Shown here one piece after another: positions 44,650 through 53,703 of a stretch of 64,000 nt of DNA. Every line of letters begins with the position of its first letter. The first letter of the stretch is position 1. The notes beneath the pieces are model-generated. The model was given only the letters and a program-made list of their open reading frames with translations, had not been told where the DNA came from and did not search any database. The stretch lies in assembly GCA_035543455.1 (NCBI GenBank), contig DATKKE010000058.1, forward strand, positions 4,163-68,162, written 5' to 3'. Made by a program: the position numbers and the translations under genes. This stretch comes from CAIKOD01 sp035543455. Lineage in GTDB: Archaea > Halobacteriota > Methanomicrobia > Methanomicrobiales > Methanospirillaceae.

Positions 44650-45222
44650 ATGATACGAAAAGGTTCCCAGACGGAAAAAAATCTCCTCGCAGCATTTGCA
44701 GGAGAATCCCAGGCCCGTACGAGATACTCATTTTTTTCAAGTGAAGCCGCAAAAGAAGGCTATGAACAAATAGCCGGTATCTTCCAGGAAACATCGGATA
44801 ACGAACGGGAGCATGCAAAACTGTTTTTCAAGCTGCTCCCGGGGGGGATGGCCGAAATAACTGCGGCGTATCCCAGCGGAACTCTGGGGACGGTTGCAGA
44901 AAATCTCTTCGCTGCCGCCGAAGGTGAAAAACTGGAATGGGGTACCCTTTACCCGGGGTTTGGAGACGTGGCAGAAAAAGAGGGGTTTATGGAAGCTGCC
45001 GATACATTCAGGCGCGTCGCAACTGTCGAAGCCTACCATGAACGCCGGTATCGCAGGTTGCTTTCAAATATTGTGGATAATACCGTCTTCTGCAAAAAGT
45101 CACCGGTTCGCTGGAAATGCAGGAACTGCGGGGCAGTTGTGGCTGGTAAGGAAGCTCCGGGTGTATGCCCGGTATGTGCCCACCCGAAGGCATATTTCGA
45201 ATTATGGGTTGAAAATTACTGA
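44650..45222 (+). CDS. rbr: rubrerythrin
   Basis: Non-heme diiron peroxidase that removes hydrogen peroxide, the product of superoxide reductase. The ferritin-like domain has AAFAGESQARTRYSFF and DNEREHAKLF, then VEAYHERRYRRL with the remaining Glu/His ligands. The C-terminal rubredoxin domain has WKCRNCGAVV and CPVCAHPKAYFE. 190 residues, normal. A possible terminator follows at 45257. Confidence 0.95.
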   Translation: MIRKGSQTEKNLLAAFAGESQARTRYSFFSSEAAKEGYEQIAGIFQETSDNEREHAKLFFKLLPGGMAEITAAYPSGTLGTVAENLFAAAEGEKLEWGTLYPGFGDVAEKEGFMEAADTFRRVATVEAYHERRYRRLLSNIVDNTVFCKKSPVRWKCRNCGAVVAGKEAPGVCPVCAHPKAYFELWVENY

Positions 45223-45256
45223 CAGGAGAACCATAAAACAGAATGCGACATCACCT

Positions 45257-45286
45257 GCAGATCCTTTGATCTGCGAAGAAAAAAAT
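45257..45286 (+). terminator. hairpin plus A-rich tail after rubrerythrin
   Basis: GCAGATC-CTTT-GATCTGC is a perfect 7-base inverted repeat 35 bases after the stop codon. The run after it is A, not T, on this strand, so it may serve in mRNA 3' end structure. Confidence 0.35.
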
Positions 45287-45423
45287 CAGAGCGTATGGAT
45301 ATTTACGATTTTATAGGATCCGGTTCTGGCTATCTTCCGTTGTTCTGATCACAACAAATAGTTTATAGCGATCAATCTCATAAGAGGGATGAATTATACA
45401 AGCAGACTGATAAGAGGGCTACC

Positions 45424-46743
45424 ATGAGTTTTGGCAGGTCAATAACTATTCTGACAATTTTTATCATGCTTTTAGGCATAGCGGGACCGGTTTTGGCAGG
45501 AGAACGGTATCTTTCAGGAGGTCCGAACCTCACGGCCGCCATTGTCGGGCCCAATGACTTCTCGCCTGGTGACGAGGTGAGTCTTCCGGTGGCTATCCAG
45601 AATAGTGGGCTGCTGCAGTACGTATTTACCTATCCCAACCAGATTACCGCTGCTGATCTTCCGAACAGCGCCAAGCTGATGACGGTCACGCTGGACCCGG
45701 GGAACTCCCCCCTGATTATCAAGTCCGATCCGCAGATGGTGGGAGATCTCCCGGGAGGCCAGAAACTCGTCGTGAATTTCAAAGTTAAAATTCCTGAAGA
45801 CACGGCAGGAGATACCTATACCCTCCCTCTTACTGTCCAGTATACCTTCCTGGCCCACGCCGATCAATACGGGACCGATGCCCTCCAGTATTTTTATCAG
45901 ACATCATCAGCGATTCTCGATCTCCCGGTAAAAATCAGGCAGGAGGTAATCCCGGAAATTGAATCCGTTCAGGCGGACAAGTTGAATGCAGGTACTCAGG
46001 GATACCTGAATATCAGTCTTAAGAATATCGGGAACCTGAACGGGACTGAAACGACGGTGCAACTCATTCAGAACGGCAACAGCCCGGTTGTCCCGGTTGC
46101 ATCCAGTGTGTATATAGGAGATTTTCCGGAAGATGCGATAATTCCACTGAACTACAAGGTCTCCATTTCGAAAGATGCTGTAGCATCGTCCTATCCGGTG
46201 AACCTCACGGTAACGTATAAAAATGCAGATGGAACGGTCCTCACATCGGCCCCCCTTATAATCGGAGTACCGGTTTCAGGCAAAATCGACTTTATTGTCG
46301 TCTCACCTCCACCACAGTTTAATTCCGGCACTGAAAAGACGATGAAGGTCACGTACATGAATACCGGGACCGCGAAAGTCTATGGGGCCGAGGCACAATT
46401 ATTTACGGTTGATCCCTTTACAACGACCGGCGACACGTCATATCTTGGTGATATGTCGCCCGGTGATACAAGGGATGCATATTTTGACATCACTGTCAAT
46501 TCCAATGCAATAGTCAAGGAGTACGCACTGGACTCGGAGATCAGGTACCGTGATGCCCTGAATAATGACCAGGTTTCCGACAAGGTCAAAGTACCGATCC
46601 AGGTTGTCGGGCTATCCGGGCTCATGCTCATCATCGGGACGCCCTATGGCATACTTCTGATTGTCCTGGTTATCATCGCAGTCGTATACCTCATCGTCAC
46701 CAGGAGAAAGAAGGGAAAGAATACGGTCGCAGGGAAACCATGA
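45424..46743 (+). CDS. COG1361-like surface protein linked to ABC exporter
   Basis: 439 residues: signal peptide (about 5-25), three or four CARDB/COG1361 beta-sandwich modules (NSGLLQYVF..., NIGNLNGTETTVQL, NTGTAKVYGAEAQL mark repeated starts), and a C-terminal membrane helix (about 398-428) with basic tail RRKKGK. The bulk is outside the cell. It is directly followed by an ABC ATPase and permease, so it may be an accessory or cargo-handling part of that exporter. Confidence 0.8.
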   Translation: MSFGRSITILTIFIMLLGIAGPVLAGERYLSGGPNLTAAIVGPNDFSPGDEVSLPVAIQNSGLLQYVFTYPNQITAADLPNSAKLMTVTLDPGNSPLIIKSDPQMVGDLPGGQKLVVNFKVKIPEDTAGDTYTLPLTVQYTFLAHADQYGTDALQYFYQTSSAILDLPVKIRQEVIPEIESVQADKLNAGTQGYLNISLKNIGNLNGTETTVQLIQNGNSPVVPVASSVYIGDFPEDAIIPLNYKVSISKDAVASSYPVNLTVTYKNADGTVLTSAPLIIGVPVSGKIDFIVVSPPPQFNSGTEKTMKVTYMNTGTAKVYGAEAQLFTVDPFTTTGDTSYLGDMSPGDTRDAYFDITVNSNAIVKEYALDSEIRYRDALNNDQVSDKVKVPIQVVGLSGLMLIIGTPYGILLIVLVIIAVVYLIVTRRKKGKNTVAGKP

Positions 46744-46821
46744 TAACGGGTGGCAAAAGCCGGTGCCAAGATCTTTACTCGTCTTTTGGAAAAGAATACC
46801 CGGATCGGGAAGGACCTGCTC

Positions 46822-47910
46822 ATGGAACAGAGTAATCTGAATGGAATAGCTGGCACAATGGCTGGTGGGGCACCTGAACCTTTTGAAACAAATAAAACCG
46901 GCCTGGATGGCTGTGCCCCTGACAGCGAGTATATCATCAGGATCGACCATATATCAAAAATTTTTCAGGGGCAGCAAACCGTAGTGGCGGTCAGTGATGT
47001 CTCGTTCAATGTACGAAGGGGAGAAATATTCGGGCTTCTGGGTCCGAATGGAGCCGGGAAAAGTACATTGATACGCATACTTACCACCCTGATGGTGCCG
47101 ACATCGGGTACGGCCTGTATTGACAGGTTCGATTTAACGAAAGACGATGAAAAAATCCGGTCGATTATTGGTGTCTGCCCCCAGAACAGTACCCTGGATA
47201 TCGAGCTGACCGCATACGACAACCTCGAATTTTATGGCAAACTGGTAAATGTCGAAGATGATCGTCTTGATTCACGGATATGGGAACTGCTCAAAATGAC
47301 TGGCCTTACTGACCGTGCCTACTCAAGAGTCGAGACATTTTCAGGAGGAATGAAACGTAAGCTGGAGATTGTCAGGGCTTTCATTCATCACCCGCTTATT
47401 CTCTTTTTGGATGAACCGACGATAGGACTCGACCCCGAAGCAAGGCGCGAAGTCTGGGGACAGATTTCAATGCTTAATAAGGAAAAAACAACGATTATCC
47501 TTACCACTCACTATATGGACGAAGCTGAAAAACTATGCCACCGAATCGCCTTCATGGACCAGGGGAAACTTCTCGCGCTCGATACACCCGAAAACCTGAA
47601 ACGGTCGATGCCTGCCGGGGAACTTATAGAGATTGGATTTGATCGTTTCGACGAGAGGATTATTCCTGAAATAAAGTCCCATGACCTTGTGATATCGGTT
47701 GAAGTTAAATCTGACACACTCCTCATATCGGCTAAAAACGGCAGCAGTCTTCTTCCCCAACTATTATCAGATTTTGAACGGCTTGGGATCGTCATTACGG
47801 CTATTTCCATCAGGTCGCCATCTATTGAGGATGTATTTCTGGCAATCACCGGGAGCAGGATCAGCCAGCCGGAAACTGAAGAAGCGGTCCCGGAGAAAAG
47901 GAGGCGATGA
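46822..47910 (+). CDS. ABC-2 exporter ATP-binding protein
   Basis: Walker A GPNGAGKST, Q-loop CPQNSTL, signature TFSGGMKRKLE, Walker B LILFLDEPT and switch TTHYMDEAE are all present; overall like DrrA-type exporters. ATG at 46822 is preferred because GGAAGGA lies about eight bases upstream; a GTG at 46750 is also in frame. About 362 residues. Coupled to the permease gene. Confidence 0.9.
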   Translation: MEQSNLNGIAGTMAGGAPEPFETNKTGLDGCAPDSEYIIRIDHISKIFQGQQTVVAVSDVSFNVRRGEIFGLLGPNGAGKSTLIRILTTLMVPTSGTACIDRFDLTKDDEKIRSIIGVCPQNSTLDIELTAYDNLEFYGKLVNVEDDRLDSRIWELLKMTGLTDRAYSRVETFSGGMKRKLEIVRAFIHHPLILFLDEPTIGLDPEARREVWGQISMLNKEKTTIILTTHYMDEAEKLCHRIAFMDQGKLLALDTPENLKRSMPAGELIEIGFDRFDERIIPEIKSHDLVISVEVKSDTLLISAKNGSSLLPQLLSDFERLGIVITAISIRSPSIEDVFLAITGSRISQPETEEAVPEKRRR

Positions 47911-47912
47911 TT

Positions 47913-49007
47913 ATGGCGTTACGGGGTGCAATTGCCATATTCAAACGTGATTTTAAGAAATTTCTCAGTAACCCATTCATGCTCATAATGACCCTCGCCA
48001 TGCCGATCATGTACCTCCTGATATTCGGGAGCGCCATCGGGGGGACAATTACCGGTATCCCCATCGGGGTTGTACAGGATTCCCCATATGTCACGGTAAC
48101 TCCGCTCTATACCCAGGCGGTGACCAATCTCGGCCTTATCCATCAGTCATCACAGTACGCAGATACCTTCACGGTAATCCCGTATACCGATGCCGGAACT
48201 GCCAAAAATGCCCTTGAAAAAGGAAAATTATATGGTGTAGCGGTTTTCCCGCCTGCCAGCGCTCCAGGTGATGATGTACAGCTATATCTCGACAGTTCCG
48301 AATACACAATTCCCCAGGTTGTCCAATCCGGTGTTACCGCGGCAGTAGCACAGACCGGAACAACCAGTTCTGTTAATGTGGTCAATATCTATGGGAAGAT
48401 CAATTACCTGGAATTCTTTGGGATCGGCATTATAGTCATGGCAATCTTCAGTTCCACCATGTTTGGCGGGGGACTCGCAATGATACGGGACCGTGAAAAC
48501 GGCATTATTGAAGGATATCTTGTGACGCCGGTGAAACGATCGAGTATCATAATCGGGACCATTGGCAGCGGAACGGTCAAGGCCTTTTTCGCCGGTTGTG
48601 TAATTTTCCTGGTCGATATTTTCGTTGCAGGGGTGATCGTCAGGACCCCACAGGACTTTTTCCTTGCCCTTTTAGTCATATTCCTGACCAGTATCGGAGT
48701 CACCAGCCTGGTGGTTTCACTCGCCTCACGGTTCTCGAACCAGCAATCGTACGCATCGGTAATCGCGTTTATGAACCTCCTGATGTTCATGACAAGCGGT
48801 GTTTTTTATCCGGTAATTGGAATGCCCGGATGGTTGCGATGGATCACGGCTGTCAATCCTGAATACTATGCAATCCACGCCCTGCGGAGTGTCACGCTAA
48901 GGAACCAGGGACTTGACGTAATCTGGTTCGACCTCGTGGCGATAACTATCTTTTCCATTGCAATGGTTATTCTCGGGATCCTGACGTACCGGAGGACCCT
49001 CGAATAA
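47913..49007 (+). CDS. ABC-2 type permease
   Basis: 364 residues with one N-terminal membrane segment, a large extracytoplasmic loop (about 50-165) and five C-terminal segments, the ABC-2 pattern. MIRDRENGIIEGYLVTPVKR is the cytoplasmic coupling helix region. The ATG at 47913 is eight bases after GGAGG; the ATG at 47907 is too close. Works with the preceding ATPase; substrate unknown. Confidence 0.9.
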   Translation: MALRGAIAIFKRDFKKFLSNPFMLIMTLAMPIMYLLIFGSAIGGTITGIPIGVVQDSPYVTVTPLYTQAVTNLGLIHQSSQYADTFTVIPYTDAGTAKNALEKGKLYGVAVFPPASAPGDDVQLYLDSSEYTIPQVVQSGVTAAVAQTGTTSSVNVVNIYGKINYLEFFGIGIIVMAIFSSTMFGGGLAMIRDRENGIIEGYLVTPVKRSSIIIGTIGSGTVKAFFAGCVIFLVDIFVAGVIVRTPQDFFLALLVIFLTSIGVTSLVVSLASRFSNQQSYASVIAFMNLLMFMTSGVFYPVIGMPGWLRWITAVNPEYYAIHALRSVTLRNQGLDVIWFDLVAITIFSIAMVILGILTYRRTLE

Positions 49008-49319
49008 ATTCGGGGGTCTCCAAATCTCATTTTCCCTAATTTGCGGGATCTTATGGGGGGTTGCCAGGCACTAAATCCGGTACCGTCTGCTTCCAATGAC
49101 ATACCCTGAGAAATATCCTGTTATTTTCCTGCATGCCCGAGAGGATCGATTACAATAATCTCCTGGAATGCGCATCCGGGTTTTAGCGTGATGCAAACAT
49201 CCCTGGTTTCTTTCCTGCTATATACCTTTGTCGATCATTGCCGCCGGTCGGGAAGATCGGGTAGAATTTCAGCGATTAGTTATTTAATGTATTGGAAAAA
49301 AGTTCTGAATATGGTGATT
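49008..49319 (+). other. intergenic region before the PEGA gene
   Basis: 312 bases without a supported gene. TTAGTTATTTAATG at about 49276-49289 is a good TATA candidate for the PEGA gene. Frames that extend the PEGA protein upstream to 49188 lack an RBS and would hide the signal peptide. Confidence 0.45.
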
Positions 49320-50933
49320 ATGATGAAGACGATTACGATTCTCGCGATTTTACTCATACTCGGCATAGCAGGTACAGGAATTGTCCTCGCCGCCGACACC
49401 CCCGGTCCGGCTATCGGTGGTGATACCGGGTACTATGCCCTGAACTCCGACCCTTCGGGTGCGACGGCGATGGTGGATGGTAATGATGCGGGTATTACCC
49501 CGACAGTCTATCCGGTCTATACCACGGGTTCCCCAGGGCACACGATAGCGATGACCCTTTCAGGATACCAGCCGTGGAGCCAGTATTATGCGGTTAACCC
49601 CCCGGCCGGAGGGACGATTACGGTCAATGCAGTTCTCGTTCCGATACCGGTGACGCTTCCCACGACACCGCCGGTTGTCGGTGAAAACGGGTATTACTAT
49701 GTCAGTGCCAATGTTCCGGGCGCCAGCGTCTCGTTGGACAATACCAACTATGGCGTCGCGCCGGTCACCATTGCCGTCAGTACATCCGGAACACCCGGTC
49801 ATACCATCAGCGTTGCAAAACCCGGATACCAGACGTGGTCCCAATTTTACCCAGGTAATCCGCCTGCCGGCCAGACAATCAATGTGTATGCAACCCTTAC
49901 ACCGAATGTCCAGACTGGTACGATTTACGTCACATCGAATCCGTCAGGAGCTACGGCAATACTCGATAATGGATACGACCAGGGAACAACACCCATGTAT
50001 TTTTATTCCGTGCCGACGGGGTCCCACAATATCCGGGTTACAAGCCCCGGCTACCAGCAGTATTCAACAAATATCGTGGTAAGCCCGGGTGCGACCAGTA
50101 ACGTCTATGCTACGCTGACTCCGAACCAGCAGTCCGGCAGTATTTCGGTCTCTTCGGTTCCAACGGGTGCGGGGCTTTACGTGGACACGATTTACCAGGG
50201 TGAGACCAACCAGATCGTTGGTAACCTTGCGGTCGGATCTCATACGGTGACGCTGAAAGAAACCGGTTACCAGACATGGCAGTCGACGGTAACGGTAAAT
50301 TATGGCCAGACAACGTATATCACGGTTACGCTCGTTCCCCTGCAAAATCCGACAACGGGAGATCTCAGCGTGACTTCTGCACCGTCAGGTGCAGCAGTAT
50401 ATGTAAACGGCAATTACCAGGGCACGACCTCGACGGTGAGCCCCCTTGACGTTACCGGGCTCCAGCCTGGTACCGTTACAGTTGTGCTGAAAAAATCAGG
50501 ATATAACGACTATACAACCACGGCGAATATCGTCTCCGGTACGTCTGCACAGGTGTCAGCGACTCTCCAGCCGGCAGGCAATCAGAAGACATCGAATGTC
50601 CAGATAACTTCAGACCCAAGTGGTGCCGATGTATACGTCAATAATGTCTACAAGGGTATCACTCCCCTGTCTTTCCAGAATGTACCTGCAGGCACAGGAA
50701 CCGTCACTATCTCCCTGCCCGGGTATAACACCTATACGACAACCGTCACCCTGGCAGCGGGCCAGGATTACCAGGTGAACGCGGCACTTACACCGCAGAA
50801 TAACCCGGCACCACCGGCAGGAATCAGCACGATTGTGATGGTTGTCGGCGCAGTACTCGTCATAGCGGCAATTATCGTGATTGCGTATGCGGTCATGCAG
50901 AGGAAGAAGCCGGAAGAACCCGGACAACCCTGA
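49320..50933 (+). CDS. PEGA-repeat surface protein, six repeats
   Basis: 537 residues: signal peptide (about 2-22), six PEGA repeats of 65-72 residues (each with a xSDPSGAxVxVDxxxxGxTP-like start and a GYxxY/W middle), and a C-terminal membrane helix followed by RKKPEEP. PEGA domains are found in surface proteins of archaea and bacteria; they may hold the S-layer or bind partners. Repeats 1 and 2 are more alike, with longer inserts (SQYY/SQFY..NPPAG). Confidence 0.88.
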   Translation: MMKTITILAILLILGIAGTGIVLAADTPGPAIGGDTGYYALNSDPSGATAMVDGNDAGITPTVYPVYTTGSPGHTIAMTLSGYQPWSQYYAVNPPAGGTITVNAVLVPIPVTLPTTPPVVGENGYYYVSANVPGASVSLDNTNYGVAPVTIAVSTSGTPGHTISVAKPGYQTWSQFYPGNPPAGQTINVYATLTPNVQTGTIYVTSNPSGATAILDNGYDQGTTPMYFYSVPTGSHNIRVTSPGYQQYSTNIVVSPGATSNVYATLTPNQQSGSISVSSVPTGAGLYVDTIYQGETNQIVGNLAVGSHTVTLKETGYQTWQSTVTVNYGQTTYITVTLVPLQNPTTGDLSVTSAPSGAAVYVNGNYQGTTSTVSPLDVTGLQPGTVTVVLKKSGYNDYTTTANIVSGTSAQVSATLQPAGNQKTSNVQITSDPSGADVYVNNVYKGITPLSFQNVPAGTGTVTISLPGYNTYTTTVTLAAGQDYQVNAALTPQNNPAPPAGISTIVMVVGAVLVIAAIIVIAYAVMQRKKPEEPGQP

Positions 50934-51220
50934 TTTTTCCGGAACAGATATATTTTTATCCCGGATTGTGTCCGTTTATTGTGCACGTATCCGGGTTGCA
51001 TCTGCCCGGGTCTGGCTGCCATCTCTCTTTTATGAAAACCATGCGATGTAGAATCAGCCGTTTTCCTGTAATTCCTCGCCATAAAGGTCTGAAGGTTCGC
51101 CAATGCCGTACTACAATCTCCCCGGGCAGACGAAAATAGTTCGAAGGCCATGTTTCAACAAAATATAGCTGACATGGAAAAGTCAGTTAAGACGTTCCAC
51201 AGATCCGTTTTTCTCCTCAT

Positions 51221-51241
51221 CCATGAGCCAACGGCTCATGG
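51221..51241. repeat. perfect 9-base inverted repeat
   Basis: CCATGAGCC and GGCTCATGG flank AAC. It would form a stable hairpin in RNA or a dyad for a protein. It lies about 40 bases before repeat copy C. Confidence 0.6.
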
Positions 51242-51281
51242 CTTGCTCTGCTGACTCACAACGGTGTTTCTGCATCACCTC

Positions 51282-51430
51282 GACAGGAGGGAGGTTCACC
51301 CACTCCCTGCCTCTCCCCCATCAGGATAACCATCAAAAAGGTACAGGGGCGATGAAGCAAGGAGAATTTTTTTCAGATCTCTCACTATCCTGGCCGGGGG
51401 CGCTAAAGCGCGTGGCGGAGCCCCTGGAGC
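51282..51430 (+). repeat. dispersed ~150-bp intergenic repeat, copy C
   Basis: Begins GACAGGAGGG, then GGTTCACCC, CATCAGGATAACC, GGTACAGGGG, CACTATCC, and ends GTGGCGGAGCCCCTGGAGC. Block order and the 149-base span agree with copy A; the right-hand GC-rich part has diverged most (GCGCTAAAGCGC in place of TCGCCACAGCGA). Confidence 0.75.
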
Positions 51431-51539
51431 GTCTGAATACAAACATACCGGAGATGAATTGAAAAGGGACTGGAAGTTATTAATTTTTTCAGGATGCCAA
51501 CAGAGCCCTGAATTAAAAAAATGATGAATAGTTCACTGC

Positions 51540-52052
51540 TTATCGGACCACAAATGAAATGGTATATTTCGAATCACTGACGGATGAGGGCATCCAGGGC
51601 TGTTTGTAAACCCCGTTAAACTGTTGTGTGTCCGTTCCCGTTACTTTGATTACCCAGGTGTGGATGCCGCCTGCACCGAACCTCCCCGGGGCAGAGGACT
51701 GGTACGTGGAACTGAGCACCTGTATCCCGGAGGATTCGGTTGTATTCCATGAAAATCCGGTTGTCGGGTTCTCCTTCAGCTGGATTTTCACGACTGAATC
51801 GCGTGTCAGCGAAATGATCGTACCATTGTCTTTCTCAGTGTAGGTCGGTGTCGGTATACTGACCGCGGTGTAGGCAGGAGCCCGAATAATGAGCGAAGCG
51901 GTTGACGTCATGCCATAGCCCCGGACCAGCGATGTTGTGTCCTTCCACTGGCTTGCCGGAATCTTTATCGCAGTTCCCGAGGCATCTGCCGGCACCACCG
52001 CGAGGGTAACGGCCAATGCCAGGAATATAAAAATCAGGTGCAGGTTCTTCAT
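51540..52052 (-). CDS. secreted chagasin-like cysteine protease inhibitor (I42 family)
   Basis: 170 residues with an N-terminal signal peptide (about 4-24). The three chagasin loops are visible: NPTTGFSWN, GAGGIHTW and KQPWMP. Chagasins inhibit papain-type proteases; here the protein would act outside the cell or in the envelope. An N-terminal extension of about 70 residues before the inhibitor domain is unexplained. Confidence 0.85.
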   Translation of the reverse strand: MKNLHLIFIFLALAVTLAVVPADASGTAIKIPASQWKDTTSLVRGYGMTSTASLIIRAPAYTAVSIPTPTYTEKDNGTIISLTRDSVVKIQLKENPTTGFSWNTTESSGIQVLSSTYQSSAPGRFGAGGIHTWVIKVTGTDTQQFNGVYKQPWMPSSVSDSKYTISFVVR

Positions 52053-52366
52053 CTGATATCCCGATACAGGGTTGACATCTGATACCCTAAAAGTATTGGA
52101 GAAGCCAGTGTGTCCGGGCAGTAACCAGGAGGAAACTTTCAGGGATACATGTCTGAATCCGGCCGGGAGCTACTGGATAAAGGAAGCAGTCTCCGCAATA
52201 CTGAAATTCGAGAAATAAGACCAATGCCGGCAGGCTGAGATGCAATTTCAGAAGGATTTTCCCTGAATTTGTCAAACAGGGTGAAATGCGTGAGCAGAGA
52301 GGGGTCCCGAACCTGCGGGGAGGCTACACTCTATTAAACCTTGGAGATCTTATTTAATAGGGACAG
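52053..52366 (+). other. divergent intergenic region before traB
   Basis: 314 bases with no supported gene. CTCTATTAAACC (52328-52339) lies about 30 bases before the traB ATG and suggests a leaderless transcript; no RBS is present there. Confidence 0.4.
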
Positions 52367-53569
52367 ATGGCGGAAATTAAAATCGTCGGGACTGCACATG
52401 TTTCGGCAAAAAGTGTGGATGAAGTCCGGGCGGCGATTGATGAATTTCATCCGGATATTGTTGCCGTGGAGCTCGATCAGGCGCGATATAGTGCGTTAAA
52501 AAAACAGGCAAAGGACCCCACGGTATCCGATGTCCTCGAAGTCAGGAATTTTAACCAGCTCCTCATCCAGTGGCTGCTCTCGTACCTGCAAAGGAAGATA
52601 GGGGTAGACGTGGGCGTCGAACCCGGGGCAGAGATGAAAGCGGCAATGGAAGAGGCAGAACAACGGGGTCTCCGGGTTGCGCTTGTCGACCGGGATATCA
52701 GGCTTACTCTTCTCAGGTTCTGGCAGTCTCTTGGATTTTTTGGCAAGATAAAGATGTTTTATGCCCTGATAATTTCGATTGCCGAGGTTGACGATGTCGG
52801 GGAGATCGATATCGAGGGGCTGAAAAACCAGGACATGATCGACATGGTCATGGAGGAGTTCCGGAAATTTTCACCGAATGGCGCCAGGGCATTAATCGAC
52901 GAGCGCGATGCCTATATCGCACACAAACTGATCGACCTGAAAAATTCGCAGGAAGGAACAGTCCTGGCAGTTGTCGGTGCAGGTCACCGGCAGGGAATCG
53001 AAAATTACTTAAAAGCCCCACAGACCCTTCCCCCTATGGAGTCCCTGACGAGGGAGCCGAAAAAATTTCCCTGGTCGATGATATTCGGGGGAGCAGTTAC
53101 CGTGCTCTTTCTCTTCCTTCTTGCAGCAATTGCGTTTTCCGGGGTTGGACTCAACGTGCTGCTCGAGGCATTTGTTTTCTGGGTCCTGATACACGGAATA
53201 CTTGCCGCAGTCGCTACCCTTATTGTGGGAGGTCATCCTTATTCTGCCCTGACCTGTTTGTGTGTGGCCTGGATGACTTCGCTAAACCCCGTGCTCCATG
53301 CCGGATGGATTGCCGCGTATGTCGAGGCACGGGTGAGAAAACCCCCGGTATCGGATTTCAGAAAGATTTACGAGACTGATTCGCTCAGGGAGATGGCCAG
53401 GGTCCCCCTGTTCAAGGTCGTCGTGGTCGCCGCCGCTGCAAACCTCGGAAGTCTGCTCGGAACGATCCTGTACTTTATCTTCCTCTTCCCGGTGCTGAAG
53501 ATCGACCCGGTCACGGTAATATCTACCGGAATGCAAAATATCTGGCTCTGGCTGACCGGAATATTCTGA
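52367..53569 (+). CDS. TraB/PrgY family membrane protein
   Basis: 400 residues. The TraB domain (about 1-215) has IVGTAHVSAKSVDEV, VAVELDQARYSAL and VVGAGHRQGIENYL, with conserved Gly-x-x-His and Glu positions like Tiki/EreA proteins, which suggests a metal-dependent hydrolase. The C-terminal third has four hydrophobic segments. PrgY in enterococci limits a peptide pheromone; the role in archaea is unknown. Confidence 0.88.
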   Translation: MAEIKIVGTAHVSAKSVDEVRAAIDEFHPDIVAVELDQARYSALKKQAKDPTVSDVLEVRNFNQLLIQWLLSYLQRKIGVDVGVEPGAEMKAAMEEAEQRGLRVALVDRDIRLTLLRFWQSLGFFGKIKMFYALIISIAEVDDVGEIDIEGLKNQDMIDMVMEEFRKFSPNGARALIDERDAYIAHKLIDLKNSQEGTVLAVVGAGHRQGIENYLKAPQTLPPMESLTREPKKFPWSMIFGGAVTVLFLFLLAAIAFSGVGLNVLLEAFVFWVLIHGILAAVATLIVGGHPYSALTCLCVAWMTSLNPVLHAGWIAAYVEARVRKPPVSDFRKIYETDSLREMARVPLFKVVVVAAAANLGSLLGTILYFIFLFPVLKIDPVTVISTGMQNIWLWLTGIF

Positions 53570-53703
53570 TCCCTGCAATCCGGATACGATTCGACCGTCT
53601 GGGCGAAATTTTTCCTTTTTTTGGACCATGCCCCTGAGTTGTGGAATCCTTGATATGGGTAGCCGGCGATGTCTCTTTCAGGATACCATAACAGGAGTAT
53701 TTT

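Larger units (their letters stand above)
50934..51539. other. intergenic region with palindrome and dispersed repeat copy C
   Basis: 606 bases between convergent genes. T-rich stretches just after the PEGA stop could terminate it. A perfect 9-base inverted repeat is at 51221-51241 and repeat copy C at 51282-51430. No gene is supported. Confidence 0.6.

Noticed and set aside
44334..44651. Minus-strand frame of 105 codons between the TPR and rubrerythrin genes
   Set aside because: It overlaps the TPR gene by about 100 bases, has no RBS and no recognisable family; its start is only the reverse of the rubrerythrin CATG.
50768..51151. Long minus-strand frame over the end of the PEGA gene
   Set aside because: It is largely the antisense of the repetitive PEGA sequence, with no RBS or family.
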